Shown here piece after piece: positions 1-12,193 of a stretch of 64,000 nt of DNA. A program made the position numbers and the translations under genes. The notes under the pieces are model-generated. The model made no database searches. It saw only the letters and a program-made list of their open reading frames with translations, and had not been told where the DNA came from. Source of the stretch: Rhodoferax sp. (GTDB lineage Bacteria; Pseudomonadota; Gammaproteobacteria; Burkholderiales; Burkholderiaceae_C); contig NZ_JAURYQ010000029.1 in NCBI RefSeq assembly GCF_030653815.1, forward strand, positions 53,193-117,192, written 5' to 3'. The first letter of the stretch is position 1. Every line of letters starts with the position of its first letter.

Positions 1-1167
1 CCCTTGATATTTATCATTGATGAACTTGGCTAATCGTCGGTAGGTCGGATTTCCATCCGTTCGAAGTTGCCGAATCCATTTCGAATTGTCAAACACGCTC
101 CATCGCACATCATCTTCACGTTTTGCGCCACCAGCCTCAAGCAAATCGATTTTTGCACCGCTAAAGTTCATGGCTTTTGCAAATGCTAGTGCAGACAACG
201 CATGATCTTCTGGAAAACCTGGCGGAGTGATGCAACTTTCGTGACGATAAAAGATACCGGGGTTGTCATGTGCGAATTTAGCGGCAGTGCGTGCGAATTC
301 ACCGATTTTGAGCAATCGATCATGCGCTTCTATTACCGTCGGGCGCATCACTTCGGGAACCCACTTGATCGTATCGCCGAAGCCCTTTTCACCGTACCAC
401 CGTACGCCCAGTGCGCCGCCATCCGCGTGGTGCAGGCAGTCGATAGTTAGAGACCCCAACTCACCACCCCTTGATGGAGCGAACATCAAAAAGGTCAGCA
501 CACTAGACCAATACTGATCTTCTCTTGTCGTTGCTCTGGAAAAGCAATCCGCAATCGCTATCATTTGATGCAAGCTAGGGCATCTTGTTTCTTGCCACTT
601 ACGTGATTCCGAGTCTGTTCTTTCCGCTTTTGATTTCCCGCGACGCCATGGGTTGACCCATACTGGCAATGTCGGTACAAAGCCCTTGTCCCGCAAAAAT
701 CCGTAAAGTTGCTCCAACTTCTGTCCAAACTGATAGCGCTTATCAGAAGTTGAATAACGCAGGTCGACCAATTCCCTGACTTTCTGTAGCACCAGACCAT
801 CTGTTTTAAGGATGTCCACTTGATCATGGATTATCAGCAGAGCGTCGTGTAAAAGCCGCAAAACGACCATATTGCTCCCAACGCTCTTTATCTCACCAAG
901 ACTTTGGGTATATCGCACATGAGCCTTTGCAAAGGTCAGAAAGGGCTCATCCAGCGGGTTAATTAAATATGGATTATTTTTTTCACTGTACTTGGAGAAT
1001 GCCATTGCATAGGATCGGTCAGCACTTTTAAAGTACCATTTGTTAACTGTGAAACCGCCCTGATCTTCATAAAGCGTTAGGTTGACACGACAATGATTTA
1101 TGAAGTCCGCCAAGTTTCGTTTGGCATCAAGATCGGCACGGGGTTGGAAGAAAATGACTTCAGACAT
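1..1167 (-). CDS. Third tyrosine recombinase of a trio (partial, runs off left edge)
   Basis: An open frame on the minus strand starts with ATG at 1167 and stays open to base 1, giving at least 388 residues with no stop. The start overlaps the end of the upstream recombinase gene by 8 bases (ATGTCTGA). Around residue 230 there is a segment APSRGGELGSL, which fits the first catalytic Arg box of tyrosine recombinases (A-x-R-x-G-E-L). A GVRWYGEKG stretch follows, which could be the beta-hairpin carrying the catalytic Lys. The second Arg box and the Tyr nucleophile would lie beyond the edge. GC is clearly lower than in the core genes to the right. The family is inferred from the motif and from the two complete recombinases upstream. 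Confidence 0.78.
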   Translation of the reverse strand, partial: MSEVIFFQPRADLDAKRNLADFINHCRVNLTLYEDQGGFTVNKWYFKSADRSYAMAFSKYSEKNNPYLINPLDEPFLTFAKAHVRYTQSLGEIKSVGSNMVVLRLLHDALLIIHDQVDILKTDGLVLQKVRELVDLRYSTSDKRYQFGQKLEQLYGFLRDKGFVPTLPVWVNPWRRGKSKAERTDSESRKWQETRCPSLHQMIAIADCFSRATTREDQYWSSVLTFLMFAPSRGGELGSLTIDCLHHADGGALGVRWYGEKGFGDTIKWVPEVMRPTVIEAHDRLLKIGEFARTAAKFAHDNPGIFYRHESCITPPGFPEDHALSALAFAKAMNFSGAKIDLLEAGGAKREDDVRWSVFDNSKWIRQLRTDGNPTYRRLAKFINDKYQG

Positions 1168-2731
1168 GCTTGTCCCCCGTGGATTGCTTTGCTTGTGCGT
1201 CTTTGCAGAGCAGCACTACTTGCTGTACTGCAAGCAACAGCCGATCAGTTGACTGAATTACATTTGGGGAAATCCCCAATTCAGCTTGACGACTTCGCTC
1301 CTCTTGTATCTCCTGAAGTACGTCCTCATGTGGGGCATCGCGCCAAGGCTGAAAGTTACAACATGTATAGCAAGCCCTGTAACCGGAAGCACAAAAAGCA
1401 TGCGTCCCACAGTTGCCGATCGCTTTTGAGCGGCTATTTTTTACTCGACTGTGGGGATCTTTTGCACGGAGTGCGTCACGCTCTGAGTCGATGAGGACAC
1501 CGGCAAAGGCTTGTGCAAGCGGCGCCAAGAATGGAGCCATGATGAGGTCAATTTGAGCTGCCATTTCCTCAGTATTTGCGGTGTAAACATCAATGTTTTG
1601 AGTGTCGGTGTGATCCAGTGCATGTGCGAGGGCAACACCGGTTATGCCGCGGCGCGCCAGATTCGTGCCTTTTGTGTAACGAAAGCGGCGTGAGGTGAAG
1701 TTGATGAACTCACCAGTTCGCTCGGAACGTGCCATGTTTTTAACAGAGACGTGATGCAGAACATCGGCTGCTTGTAAGTTCGTCATGTGCAAAAAATCGG
1801 GTGTTTCATCCAGCCGTTTCTCCAGGTCTTGGATGTCTTTGAGTGAATCAACTCGATCATTCGCCAAGAACACCGGTATTTTTTTTCGTATCGCGGATGG
1901 CAGCTTTTTTCCAAGCGCACGTTCAACATACTCCTGGGAGGCCCTTGCTTGATTGTCGAGCACCAAGTACGGATCCTCTGTCACGGACAACGGATTAAAG
2001 TCCTTACGAAAACCACTGTGTTGCTGTTTCGCTCGTGGGAATCTGATGATGTAGTCATGGCCGTTGGCGTCTTCACGAAAGCTGAGATCACCTGATCGCA
2101 ATGAGCGAATTTGTACAGAACGTCGCCCAGTAAAAACCAATGTCAGGAAGTAGGCATACTGGGTCAAGTCAAGGATATCCTCTGCAAAGGCGTTTGACGC
2201 CCATTCAAGCAAGGCTCCAAGCTCAATCTGTGACAAAGGTCCAGAGTACGGGCAGGCACGTTTAACAGCCTTACCTTTCACATTACCTCTTAACGATAGC
2301 TCATCTAGATACTTGACGATATCACTTTCAACGCCCGGAAACCCCCATTCGTTCCAAGCAATCAGAAAGCTCTTCAAAGCACCTAACTTGTACTCATTTT
2401 CGCGGTCTAGTGAGGCTCGCCAATTAGATAAGTCAGCAACTGTGACGGATCTAGCTCTGCCGTGATCACAGTACATATTGAAGTAGCCAAGCGCCATTTC
2501 GGTGGTTGGAGCCGCGAGTTCCTCGGCATACCGACAAAGCGCATTTCTCAGCCCTTCTGCGGTTGTGCCGTTCAAATCTCTCATACGACCAAGATTGATG
2601 GTCTTTGACCCGTCAAGTCTCCAAATATCAGATCGCCGGTCAAACTTGTAACCCATCTTTGAGGTTCTCCATTCCGCTACCTGTGCATGACCGAATGGGG
2701 ATTCGGAACTCAGTTTTGAAGCGTTACTCAT
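1160..2731 (-). CDS. Second tyrosine recombinase of the trio, with C-terminal Cys cluster
   Basis: 523 aa, starting at ATG 2731, which overlaps the previous gene by 8 bases (ATGAGTAA). The catalytic core is visible: the first Arg box FTGRRSVQIRSL near residue 205, a second box SRRFRYTKGT (His of HxxR replaced by Arg), then LDHTDTQNIDVYTANT with the expected His and Tyr nucleophile. The C-terminal 90 residues hold a Cys cluster (NCGTHAFCASGYRACYTCC), probably a metal site; similar Cys-rich tails occur in Tn554 TnpB-like recombinases. It is probably needed together with its two neighbours for excision and integration of the element. A DNA strand-exchange role is well supported; the partnership is inferred from the overlaps. 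Confidence 0.85.
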   Translation of the reverse strand: MSNASKLSSESPFGHAQVAEWRTSKMGYKFDRRSDIWRLDGSKTINLGRMRDLNGTTAEGLRNALCRYAEELAAPTTEMALGYFNMYCDHGRARSVTVADLSNWRASLDRENEYKLGALKSFLIAWNEWGFPGVESDIVKYLDELSLRGNVKGKAVKRACPYSGPLSQIELGALLEWASNAFAEDILDLTQYAYFLTLVFTGRRSVQIRSLRSGDLSFREDANGHDYIIRFPRAKQQHSGFRKDFNPLSVTEDPYLVLDNQARASQEYVERALGKKLPSAIRKKIPVFLANDRVDSLKDIQDLEKRLDETPDFLHMTNLQAADVLHHVSVKNMARSERTGEFINFTSRRFRYTKGTNLARRGITGVALAHALDHTDTQNIDVYTANTEEMAAQIDLIMAPFLAPLAQAFAGVLIDSERDALRAKDPHSRVKNSRSKAIGNCGTHAFCASGYRACYTCCNFQPWRDAPHEDVLQEIQEERSRQAELGISPNVIQSTDRLLLAVQQVVLLCKDAQAKQSTGDKHV

Positions 2732-4034
2732 GTTTTTTCTTTCCCTTCTTCAAATGCGTCGCCAATTCTTCTCCGTCCGCTCGCATTACTTTTTTTACTA
2801 TTTCACGTGTATGCCGGACGTTGTATGTTTGTGCTGTTTGTTCTGATGACCAGCCATATTGAAGCATTCGCGCATCGCTCTCGGCTTTTTTGCCAATTGA
2901 CGCCACAGCCGGATTGATTTTTGAAAGTGCATTGTTGTCATCAACATTTTTCGAAAACCGATAGTTATGGTTGTGACGAAATCCGTGTCGAGTGATCTCC
3001 TCAAACATTTCGGAATTGGTAGAAATTACAGGACCCAGAATGCGATTTCGGAACGCGGTATCAGAGATCGGCTGTCCTTGATACCGCCCCCGCTTCAGTG
3101 TTACGAACAATAATGGGGGGGACTTGGCCGTGACCACTTGTGAGCGAATTTCCATTACGTAGGCACGGATTCGCCTAGCCAGATCGATGGGAATATCAAG
3201 ATTCCGCGCCAAAGTTTTGGCTACGGGCTGTAGTTTTCTGGGATCAAGTAGATCATCATGGCGCCGCAAGATGCTTATCTTGCCTGCGTTGAAATCCACG
3301 TCGCCGACTCTGAGTGCGAGAACTTCACCTGATCGCATCCCTGTTTCATACAAAATGTCGAACATCAGAGCATTGCGCGTTCTCACAGCAATATTTTTGT
3401 AGGGGTTGTCTGGTGAGTCCACCCTGACCACACTCATGAATTTCTCAAACACTTCTGGCGGAGGCGCTTTCGAGTCAGGGTCATATGCCATCCCTTTGTT
3501 TCCTTGACCTTCTGGTTTTTGAGCGAGTATCAACTTCTTCATGTCGTTGATAGCTGGCACGATCGATGTGAAATTGGGCCTCCGTCGTAGCAGTGCACTG
3601 GCTGTGAAACTCAGGAATTTGGCAATCTCGGCCAAACGATTGGCAGCATGCAGTTTTGATACTGAATCAAGATGTCGAATGCTGGAGGGATTGCTTGCGG
3701 ACAATTTCGCCACGTTTTTTTTGCTCTTGAGCAGGCTCCATGCTCTTAAATCGCGTGTGCTTAGTAAGCAATGGTCCCGGAGTGAATAAACGTCCGCATC
3801 GGACAAAAATTGACCCTGACTGGCCTCCAAAATTAAGTCACGCTCATTGAGTTGCTCCCACAACCTCAAATGGAGGATGTGACGAATGGAGTTCACAATC
3901 GTGGTCTGCATTAAGGAGGTCCGCAGCTCTTCAGTCACATAAAGCGTGATCCAGAAGTCTGGCATCCCATCGGCATCCAACACCATGGGGTATCTCTCCC
4001 CCTGCGCAAATATCAAGTGATTCAGTTTTCCCAT
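2724..4034 (-). CDS. First tyrosine recombinase (integrase) of the trio
   Basis: 436 aa. ATG at 4034 is preceded by a GGGGAG ribosome-binding site. All catalytic motifs of the phage-integrase family are present: Arg box ETGMRSGEVLALR near residue 235, HxxR box RHGFRHNHNYRF near 355, a Trp in place of the usual second His (YGWSSEQTAQTY), and the Tyr nucleophile in QTYNVRH. It is the first gene of a three-gene unit transcribed leftward, with a sigma-70-like promoter just upstream. It lies next to the ssb terminator region, so the chromosome-island junction is probably within 150 bases of its start. Architecture resembles integrase trios such as RIT elements or gamma-mobile-trio islands; which class applies cannot be settled here. 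Confidence 0.9.
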   Translation of the reverse strand: MGKLNHLIFAQGERYPMVLDADGMPDFWITLYVTEELRTSLMQTTIVNSIRHILHLRLWEQLNERDLILEASQGQFLSDADVYSLRDHCLLSTRDLRAWSLLKSKKNVAKLSASNPSSIRHLDSVSKLHAANRLAEIAKFLSFTASALLRRRPNFTSIVPAINDMKKLILAQKPEGQGNKGMAYDPDSKAPPPEVFEKFMSVVRVDSPDNPYKNIAVRTRNALMFDILYETGMRSGEVLALRVGDVDFNAGKISILRRHDDLLDPRKLQPVAKTLARNLDIPIDLARRIRAYVMEIRSQVVTAKSPPLLFVTLKRGRYQGQPISDTAFRNRILGPVISTNSEMFEEITRHGFRHNHNYRFSKNVDDNNALSKINPAVASIGKKAESDARMLQYGWSSEQTAQTYNVRHTREIVKKVMRADGEELATHLKKGKKKHE

Positions 4035-4072
4035 GCTGCTTATCTCCCCATCTTTTTATCAACAGAAAAACA

Positions 4073-4100
4073 AGTATACACACTAAGAAATTATAATCAA
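4073..4100 (-). promoter_or_regulatory. Predicted sigma-70 promoter of the recombinase trio
   Basis: On the minus strand, TTGATT (4100-4095) and TATACT (4078-4073) are separated by 16 bases, a good match to a vegetative promoter. The -35 box is one arm of an inverted repeat AATCAA-N8-TTGATT (4095-4114), so a repressor or a recombinase could bind over it and self-regulate the trio. This is a prediction from sequence only. Confidence 0.55.
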
Positions 4101-4122
4101 CACTTATTTTGATTAAGAATGC

Positions 4123-4150
4123 AGAAAGGCCCGTATTTACGGGCCTTTCT
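4123..4150 (+). terminator. Rho-independent terminator, oriented rightward (possibly bidirectional)
   Basis: A 13-bp perfect stem (4123-4135 with 4138-4150) is followed by TTGTTTTT on the plus strand. The U-tract is good for plus-strand transcription although both flanking genes are on the minus strand. On the minus strand the hairpin could still end ssb transcription, with a poorer U-tract (GCATTCTTAATC). It may be the terminator of a gene formerly convergent with ssb that the island displaced. Confidence 0.7.
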
Positions 4151-4162
4151 TGTTTTTAATCA

Positions 4163-4179
4163 ACGTTTTCTAAAAACGT
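4163..4179. repeat. Short palindrome at the ssb/island junction, candidate attachment core
   Basis: ACGTTTT-CTA-AAAACGT is a perfect 7-bp-arm inverted repeat beginning 6 bases beyond the ssb stop codon. Tyrosine recombinases cut at short cores flanked by inverted arms, so this is a candidate crossover site. It could equally be part of the normal ssb 3' region. Confidence 0.35.
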
Positions 4180-4184
4180 ACTGG

Positions 4185-4682
4185 TCAGAAGGGAATGTCG
4201 TCATCCATGTCATCAAAACCGCTCGGCGGGCGGGCCGCTGGCGCTGCGGAAGCTGCCGCGCGCGCAGGCGCAGCCGCTGGACGGCCAACAGGTGCCGCAC
4301 GACCATAGCCACCATCATCGTCACCATGGCTGGGCTCACCCCTGCCCTCGCGGCTGCCCAGCATTTGCATCTGGTCGGCGCGGATTTCGGTGGTGTATTT
4401 CTCGATGCCGTCCTTGTCGGTCCATTTGCGCGTGCGCAGGCTGCCCTCCACATAAATCTGGGCACCCTTGCGCAGGTACTGCTCGACAATTTCCGCCAGG
4501 CGGCCATTGAAAACAATGCGGTGCCATTCGGTGGCTTCGCGCATTTCGTTGCTTTGTTTGTCCTTCCACTTGTCCGTGGTGGCAATGGTGACATTGGCCA
4601 CGCGGTCGCCATTGGGAAAGGTGCGCACCTCCGGATCGCGTCCGAGGTTGCCGACAAGAATTACTTTATTGACTGAGGCCAT
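4185..4682 (-). CDS. ssb: Single-stranded DNA-binding protein
   Basis: 165 aa. SSB coats single-stranded DNA during replication, repair and recombination. The N-terminal OB fold (residues 1-110) begins [18 protein letters not shown], as in proteobacterial SSBs. A flexible Gly/Ala/Pro-rich linker follows, then the acidic tip DDMDDDIPF that docks partner proteins. Length and both ends are typical, so the gene is intact despite the adjoining island. An AGGAG site lies 5 bases before the ATG. It is followed downstream by the recombinase block and preceded by an MFS gene in the same direction. Confidence 0.97.
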   Translation of the reverse strand: MASVNKVILVGNLGRDPEVRTFPNGDRVANVTIATTDKWKDKQSNEMREATEWHRIVFNGRLAEIVEQYLRKGAQIYVEGSLRTRKWTDKDGIEKYTTEIRADQMQMLGSREGRGEPSHGDDDGGYGRAAPVGRPAAAPARAAASAAPAARPPSGFDDMDDDIPF

Positions 4683-4727
4683 GCCTGCTCCTTTGAATAT
4701 TTCAGTTTAGCCGCCTTTTGCCGGATT

Positions 4728-5972
4728 TCAATGGCCGCGCGCCGCCGGCGCCTGCATCGGCCAGGCCACCACCAGCCACAAAACCATCAAACCAGCACAG
4801 ACCGCAAACAAGTTACTGGCGCCGCCCTGCTTCATGAGCCAACCGCCGCCCATGCCACCGGCAAAGAAGCCGAGCGACTGCAGCGTGTTGTAGACCCCAA
4901 TGGCTGCGCCCCGGCTAGCTTGGGGCGCCAGACGCGACACGATGCTGGGCTGGCTGGCCTCCAACACATTGAAGCCATAAAAAAAGACAAACAGCAGGCC
5001 GCCCAGCAGTGCCAGGCTGGGCATGGAGTCCACCTGCCACCAAAGTCCAAATTGCACCAGGGCCGTCAAACCAATCGAGGTCAAAAATACAGCGCGCAAA
5101 TAACCCCTTTTTTCCAGCTGAAACAGGCTGCCACCCATCACCACAAACGAGCCCAGCACCGCAGGCAAGTACACCTGCCAATGGTCTTCATGCGCCAAAC
5201 CGGCCTGCACCAGCATGGCCGGCAGGGCCAGCCACATGGCCAGTTGCACCGCGTGCAGCACAAAAACACCAAAATTCAGCCGCAGCAGTGCCGTCGAATG
5301 CAGCACGTCGGCCACGCGGCCGCGCGGCTGGTCCTTGTGCTGCAAGGGCTCGGCCGGCACCCACCAGATCACCGCGGCCACGCCCAGCAAAGCCAGCACC
5401 CCGGTCAGGGCAAAAATACCCACCAGCCCGATCCAGCCTGCCAACACCGGCGCCGCCACCAGCGACAAGGCGAACATCAGGCCGATGCTGGCCCCGACCA
5501 TCGCCATCGACTTGGTGCGCACCACGTCGCGCGTCTGGTCGGCCAGCAAGGCCGTGACGGCAGCCGACACCGCACCAGCCCCTTGCACCGCCCGGCCAAT
5601 GGCCAGCCAGGTGAGCGACGGCGCCCAGGCTGCCAGCAAACTACCAGCGGCAAACACCAATAGGCCAAAAATGATCACGGGTTTGCGACCGACCCGGTCA
5701 GAGGCCAGGCCATACAAGAACTGCAACATGGCCTGCGTCAAACCGTAAACACCCATGGTCAACCCGACCATGGCGGCGTCGTCGCCGCCCGGGTAGCGCG
5801 CCGCCTCGATGGCAAACACCGGCAAAATCAGGAACAGGCCCAACATGCGCAGGGCAAAGATGGACGCCAATGAAGAACTGGCGCGCAATTCCAGCGCCGT
5901 CATGGCGGTCCCGGTTTTGGCGCTGGCAGACACCAGTGGCGCGTTCATATCTGACAAAGGCTTCTCCGACAT
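4728..5972 (-). CDS. MFS transporter
   Basis: 414 aa with about twelve hydrophobic membrane segments from residue 35 onward. The loop between helices 2 and 3 reads GLASDRVGRKPVI, the MFS signature G-x-x-x-D-R-x-G-R. It is a major facilitator superfamily permease of the inner membrane, probably a proton-driven exporter; the substrate cannot be read from sequence. It lies between ssb (same strand, 45 bases downstream) and divergent uvrA, an arrangement common in beta- and gammaproteobacteria. The start at 5972 is one of three nearby Met codons (others at residues 9 and 24), so the N-terminus is uncertain by about 25 residues. Confidence 0.88.
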   Translation of the reverse strand: MSEKPLSDMNAPLVSASAKTGTAMTALELRASSSLASIFALRMLGLFLILPVFAIEAARYPGGDDAAMVGLTMGVYGLTQAMLQFLYGLASDRVGRKPVIIFGLLVFAAGSLLAAWAPSLTWLAIGRAVQGAGAVSAAVTALLADQTRDVVRTKSMAMVGASIGLMFALSLVAAPVLAGWIGLVGIFALTGVLALLGVAAVIWWVPAEPLQHKDQPRGRVADVLHSTALLRLNFGVFVLHAVQLAMWLALPAMLVQAGLAHEDHWQVYLPAVLGSFVVMGGSLFQLEKRGYLRAVFLTSIGLTALVQFGLWWQVDSMPSLALLGGLLFVFFYGFNVLEASQPSIVSRLAPQASRGAAIGVYNTLQSLGFFAGGMGGGWLMKQGGASNLFAVCAGLMVLWLVVAWPMQAPAARGH

Positions 5973-6106
5973 CTCAAGCTCAACCCGGATGGGCTACAAG
6001 CGCTGCATTGTCCCTGATTCCGGGCAATTGCCCGACCGGCCTGGGCCAGCCGAACGCTGCCACTGGCTATCATGGTGGGTTGTCCGGTGCATTTTTACCG
6101 TAATTT

Positions 6107-9199
<3,093 letters not shown>

Positions 9200-9279
9200 G
9201 CCAACGGGTTTAGACTGCCGGGCAGATGCCGCGATGATTGCGTGGCACAAATAAGAATCGTGCCTTGAGGAGACAAGCC

Positions 9280-11214
9280 ATGCACACCCAGTTCAACGAG
9301 CAGCAAGTCACCGGCGCGCGTCGCAACAAGGTGGTCAGCGCCGCCGAGGCGGTGCGCCTGATCCATGACGGCGACACGGTGGCCACCGGTGGCTTTGTCG
9401 GCATCGGATTTGCCGAAGAAATTGCCGTGGCGCTGGAGGCGCGCTTTGTCCAGACGCGCGAGGAAACCGGACAGGGTGCGCCGCGAAGTCTGACGCTGGT
9501 TTATGCGGCCGGTCAGGGCGACGGCCAGACCCGCGGCCTGAACCACTTCGGCCATGACGGTCTGGTGCGCCGCGTCATCGGCGGCCATTGGGGACTGGTG
9601 CCCACGCTGCAACAGATGGCGATTGATAACAAAATCGAAGCCTACAACCTGCCCCAGGGCGTCATCACCCACCTGTTTCGGGACATTGCCGCCGGCAAGC
9701 CGGGCACGCTCACCCATGTCGGGATCGACACTTTTGTCGATCCCGTGCACGGCGGCGGCAAGCTCAACGCCGTGACCACAACCGACATCGTGCAGCGCAT
9801 GGCGATTGACGGCCGGGATTACCTGTTCTACAAGGCCTTCCCCATTCATGTCGGCATCATCCGCGCCACCACCGCCGACCCCGACGGCAACCTGAGCATG
9901 GAGCGCGAAGCCCTCACACTGGAGGCACTGGCGATTGCCATGGCGGCGCGCAACAGCGGCGGCATTGTGATTGCCCAGGTGGAGCGGCTGGCCGAGCGCA
10001 ACACCCTGCACCCGCGCAGCGTCAAGGTGCCGGGCGTGCTGGTCGACGCAGTGGTGCTGGCCACCGACCCCGCGCACCACATGCAAACTTTTTCCGAGGC
10101 CTACAACCCGGCCTATTCGGGCGAGATCCGCGTGCCCATGGACCTGATATCGCCCATGGCGCTGACCGAGCGCAAGGTCATTGCCCGGCGTGCTGCGCTG
10201 GAGCTCAAACCCAACAACGTGGTCAACCTGGGGATCGGCATGCCCGAGGGCGTGGCCACCGTGGCCGCCGAAGAAAGCGTATTCGACCTGTTGACCCTGA
10301 CCGCCGAGCCCGGCGTGATTGGCGGCATACCAGCGGGTGGCATGAGCTTTGGCGCGGCCATCAACGCCCAGGCTGTGATCGATCAACCCAGCCAGTTTGA
10401 CTTTTACGACGGCGGCGGACTCGACGTGGCCGTGCTCGGGCTGGCCCAGGCCGATGCCGAGGGCAACCTCAACGTGAGCAAATTTGGCCCCAAACTGGCG
10501 GGCGCCGGCGGCTTCATCAACATCAGCCAGAACGCCAAGACCGTCGTCTTTGTCGGCACCTTCACCGCCGGCGACCTGCAGCTCGGCATCAAGGACGGCC
10601 GCCTGCACATTGACAGCGAAGGCACCCAGCGCAAGTTTGTCCGGCAGGTGGATCACCGAACCTTCAGTGCGCGCGAATCGCGCCGGCGCGGCCAGCGCGT
10701 GCTGTACGTGACCGAGCGCTGTGTGTTCCAGCTCGCCGGTACCCCTGAAGCCCCGGCGCTGGAACTGATCGAGTTGGCACCCGGCGTCGATTTGCAGCGC
10801 GATGTGCTGGCACACATGGACTTCCGCCCGCAAATCAGCCCGCAACTCAAGGTGATGGACGCGGCCCTGTTCGCCGACCAGGCCATGGGCCTGCGCCAGC
10901 GCCTGCTGGCCACGCCGCTGGCCGAGCGGCTGGAGCTCGATGCCGCGCACCGGCTGCTGTTCATCAACTTCGAGGGGCTGGCGGTGGACGACATCAACGA
11001 TGTCAACACCATCGAAGCCCAGATCACGGCGCTGTTGGCACCCCTGAAAGAACGCGTGGCCGTGGTGGTGAACTACGACAGCTTCACCATTGCACCGGCG
11101 CTGATCGACGCCTACTCCGCCATGGTGCAGCAACTCAAGCGCCGTTTTTACAGCCGCGTGACGCGCTACGGCACTGGCGGCTTTCTGAAAGCCCGGCTGG
11201 AAGCGCGGTTTTAA
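9280..11214 (+). CDS. Acyl-CoA transferase of the propionate CoA-transferase (Pct/YdiF) family with extra C-terminal domain
   Basis: 644 aa from ATG 9280, which has GAGGAGA 7 bases upstream; an upstream in-frame TTG (9238) lacks a site. Two tandem CoA-transferase halves are present. The second carries the catalytic Glu343 in [15 protein letters not shown], the residue that forms the glutamyl-CoA intermediate in Pct-type (family I) enzymes. The Pct-like core ends near residue 535 at [10 protein letters not shown] further roughly 105 residues ([17 protein letters not shown] onward) have no counterpart in the 520-530 aa Pct and YdiF proteins. It probably moves CoA between short-chain acids and acyl-CoAs; the exact substrate is unknown. 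It appears to be monocistronic. Confidence 0.85.
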   Translation: MHTQFNEQQVTGARRNKVVSAAEAVRLIHDGDTVATGGFVGIGFAEEIAVALEARFVQTREETGQGAPRSLTLVYAAGQGDGQTRGLNHFGHDGLVRRVIGGHWGLVPTLQQMAIDNKIEAYNLPQGVITHLFRDIAAGKPGTLTHVGIDTFVDPVHGGGKLNAVTTTDIVQRMAIDGRDYLFYKAFPIHVGIIRATTADPDGNLSMEREALTLEALAIAMAARNSGGIVIAQVERLAERNTLHPRSVKVPGVLVDAVVLATDPAHHMQTFSEAYNPAYSGEIRVPMDLISPMALTERKVIARRAALELKPNNVVNLGIGMPEGVATVAAEESVFDLLTLTAEPGVIGGIPAGGMSFGAAINAQAVIDQPSQFDFYDGGGLDVAVLGLAQADAEGNLNVSKFGPKLAGAGGFINISQNAKTVVFVGTFTAGDLQLGIKDGRLHIDSEGTQRKFVRQVDHRTFSARESRRRGQRVLYVTERCVFQLAGTPEAPALELIELAPGVDLQRDVLAHMDFRPQISPQLKVMDAALFADQAMGLRQRLLATPLAERLELDAAHRLLFINFEGLAVDDINDVNTIEAQITALLAPLKERVAVVVNYDSFTIAPALIDAYSAMVQQLKRRFYSRVTRYGTGGFLKARLEARF

Positions 11215-11221
11215 TCAGTTG

Positions 11222-11257
11222 GGGTCAGAGCACGTCGCTTCGCGAGTGGTCTGACCC
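11222..11257. repeat. REP-like imperfect hairpin / candidate bidirectional terminator
   Basis: GGGTCAGAGCAC (11222-11233) and GTGGTCTGACCC (11246-11257) form a 12-bp stem with one mismatch and a 12-base loop. It sits in the 68-base gap between two convergent genes and has no U-tract. The GGGGTCAGAGCACG-type sequence resembles dispersed palindromic repeats of other proteobacteria. No second copy was seen in this window. Confidence 0.45.
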
Positions 11258-11282
11258 GCAAAGTCAACCATTGACCCGGCAG

Positions 11283-12107
11283 TTACCTGCGAGCCGCCTG
11301 CAACATGTCTCGTGTCCTCAGGGCTTCCTGACGCGCTGCCTGCGCAAAATCGGCCCGACTGGAAGCATACAAAATGGCGCGCGATGAATTCACGATGATC
11401 GGCCCGTTGTCACGCCAACCCGCCTTGACCGTGGCCAGCGCATCACCCCCCTGCGCACCCACACCCGGTATCAACAGCGGCAGCGTTGGCGCCAGGGCGC
11501 GTACGCGCTCGATCTCGGCCGGGTAAGTGGCACCCACCACCAGCCCCAGTTGGCCATTGAGGTTCCACGGCCCCTGCGCCAGTTGCGCAATGTGCTCGTA
11601 CAAAAGCGGCTCGCCCGCCACGCTGCTCAGACGCTGGTTCTGAAAATCATCGCCGCCCGGGTTGGAGGTGCGGCACAGCAGAAAGGCGCCTTTGCCGTGG
11701 TACTTGAGGTAGGGCTGGATGGTATCGAACCCCATGAACGGCGACAGCGTGACCGCGTCGGCACCGTAACGCTCAAAGGCCTCCTTGGCATATTGCTCGG
11801 CGGTGCTGCCAATGTCACCGCGCTTGGCATCCAGAATGACGGGCACACCCGGTGCCGTGCGGCGCATGTGCGCCATCAGGCGCTCCAACTGCTCCTCGGC
11901 GCGGTGCGCGGCGAAATAGGCGATTTGTGGCTTGAAGGCGCACACCAGGTCCGCCGTGGCGTCCACAACGGCCGCGCAAAAATCGTAAATTTTGCGGGCA
12001 TCGCCCTGCATGGCCGCAGGAAATTTGGCCGGCTCGGGGTCCAGCCCGACGCACAACATGGAACCGTTTTGGCGCTCGGCATTGCGCAACATGTCTAGAA
12101 AATTCAT
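11283..12107 (-). CDS. pyrF: Orotidine 5'-phosphate decarboxylase
   Basis: 274 aa. It decarboxylates OMP to UMP, the last step of de novo pyrimidine synthesis, in the cytosol. It belongs to the longer, subfamily 2 type of PyrF (about 270 aa). The catalytic Asp/Lys array is seen in [13 protein letters not shown] near residue 95, with [10 protein letters not shown] near the N-terminus and a phosphate-binding VVGATYP / [12 protein letters not shown] region near the C-terminus. The start at ATG 12107 gives MNFLDMLR; the frame extends 11 codons further upstream without a better site. It is convergent with the CoA-transferase gene and divergent from the CDF transporter. Confidence 0.95.
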   Translation of the reverse strand: MNFLDMLRNAERQNGSMLCVGLDPEPAKFPAAMQGDARKIYDFCAAVVDATADLVCAFKPQIAYFAAHRAEEQLERLMAHMRRTAPGVPVILDAKRGDIGSTAEQYAKEAFERYGADAVTLSPFMGFDTIQPYLKYHGKGAFLLCRTSNPGGDDFQNQRLSSVAGEPLLYEHIAQLAQGPWNLNGQLGLVVGATYPAEIERVRALAPTLPLLIPGVGAQGGDALATVKAGWRDNGPIIVNSSRAILYASSRADFAQAARQEALRTRDMLQAARR

Positions 12108-12193
12108 GGCGCCATTGTAAGAAGCGTGGCCGCCAGCCAAACCAAACGTCAGGTGGCCTAAACTTCAGGCCCATCATCTGGTGAATTGACCCC

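Noticed and set aside
561..827. 88-residue minus-strand frame
   Set aside because: It lies in another frame inside the third recombinase gene, which is open across the whole region.
5973..6106. LexA box in the uvrA/MFS divergent region
   Set aside because: No CTGT-N8-ACAG pattern is present in the interval.
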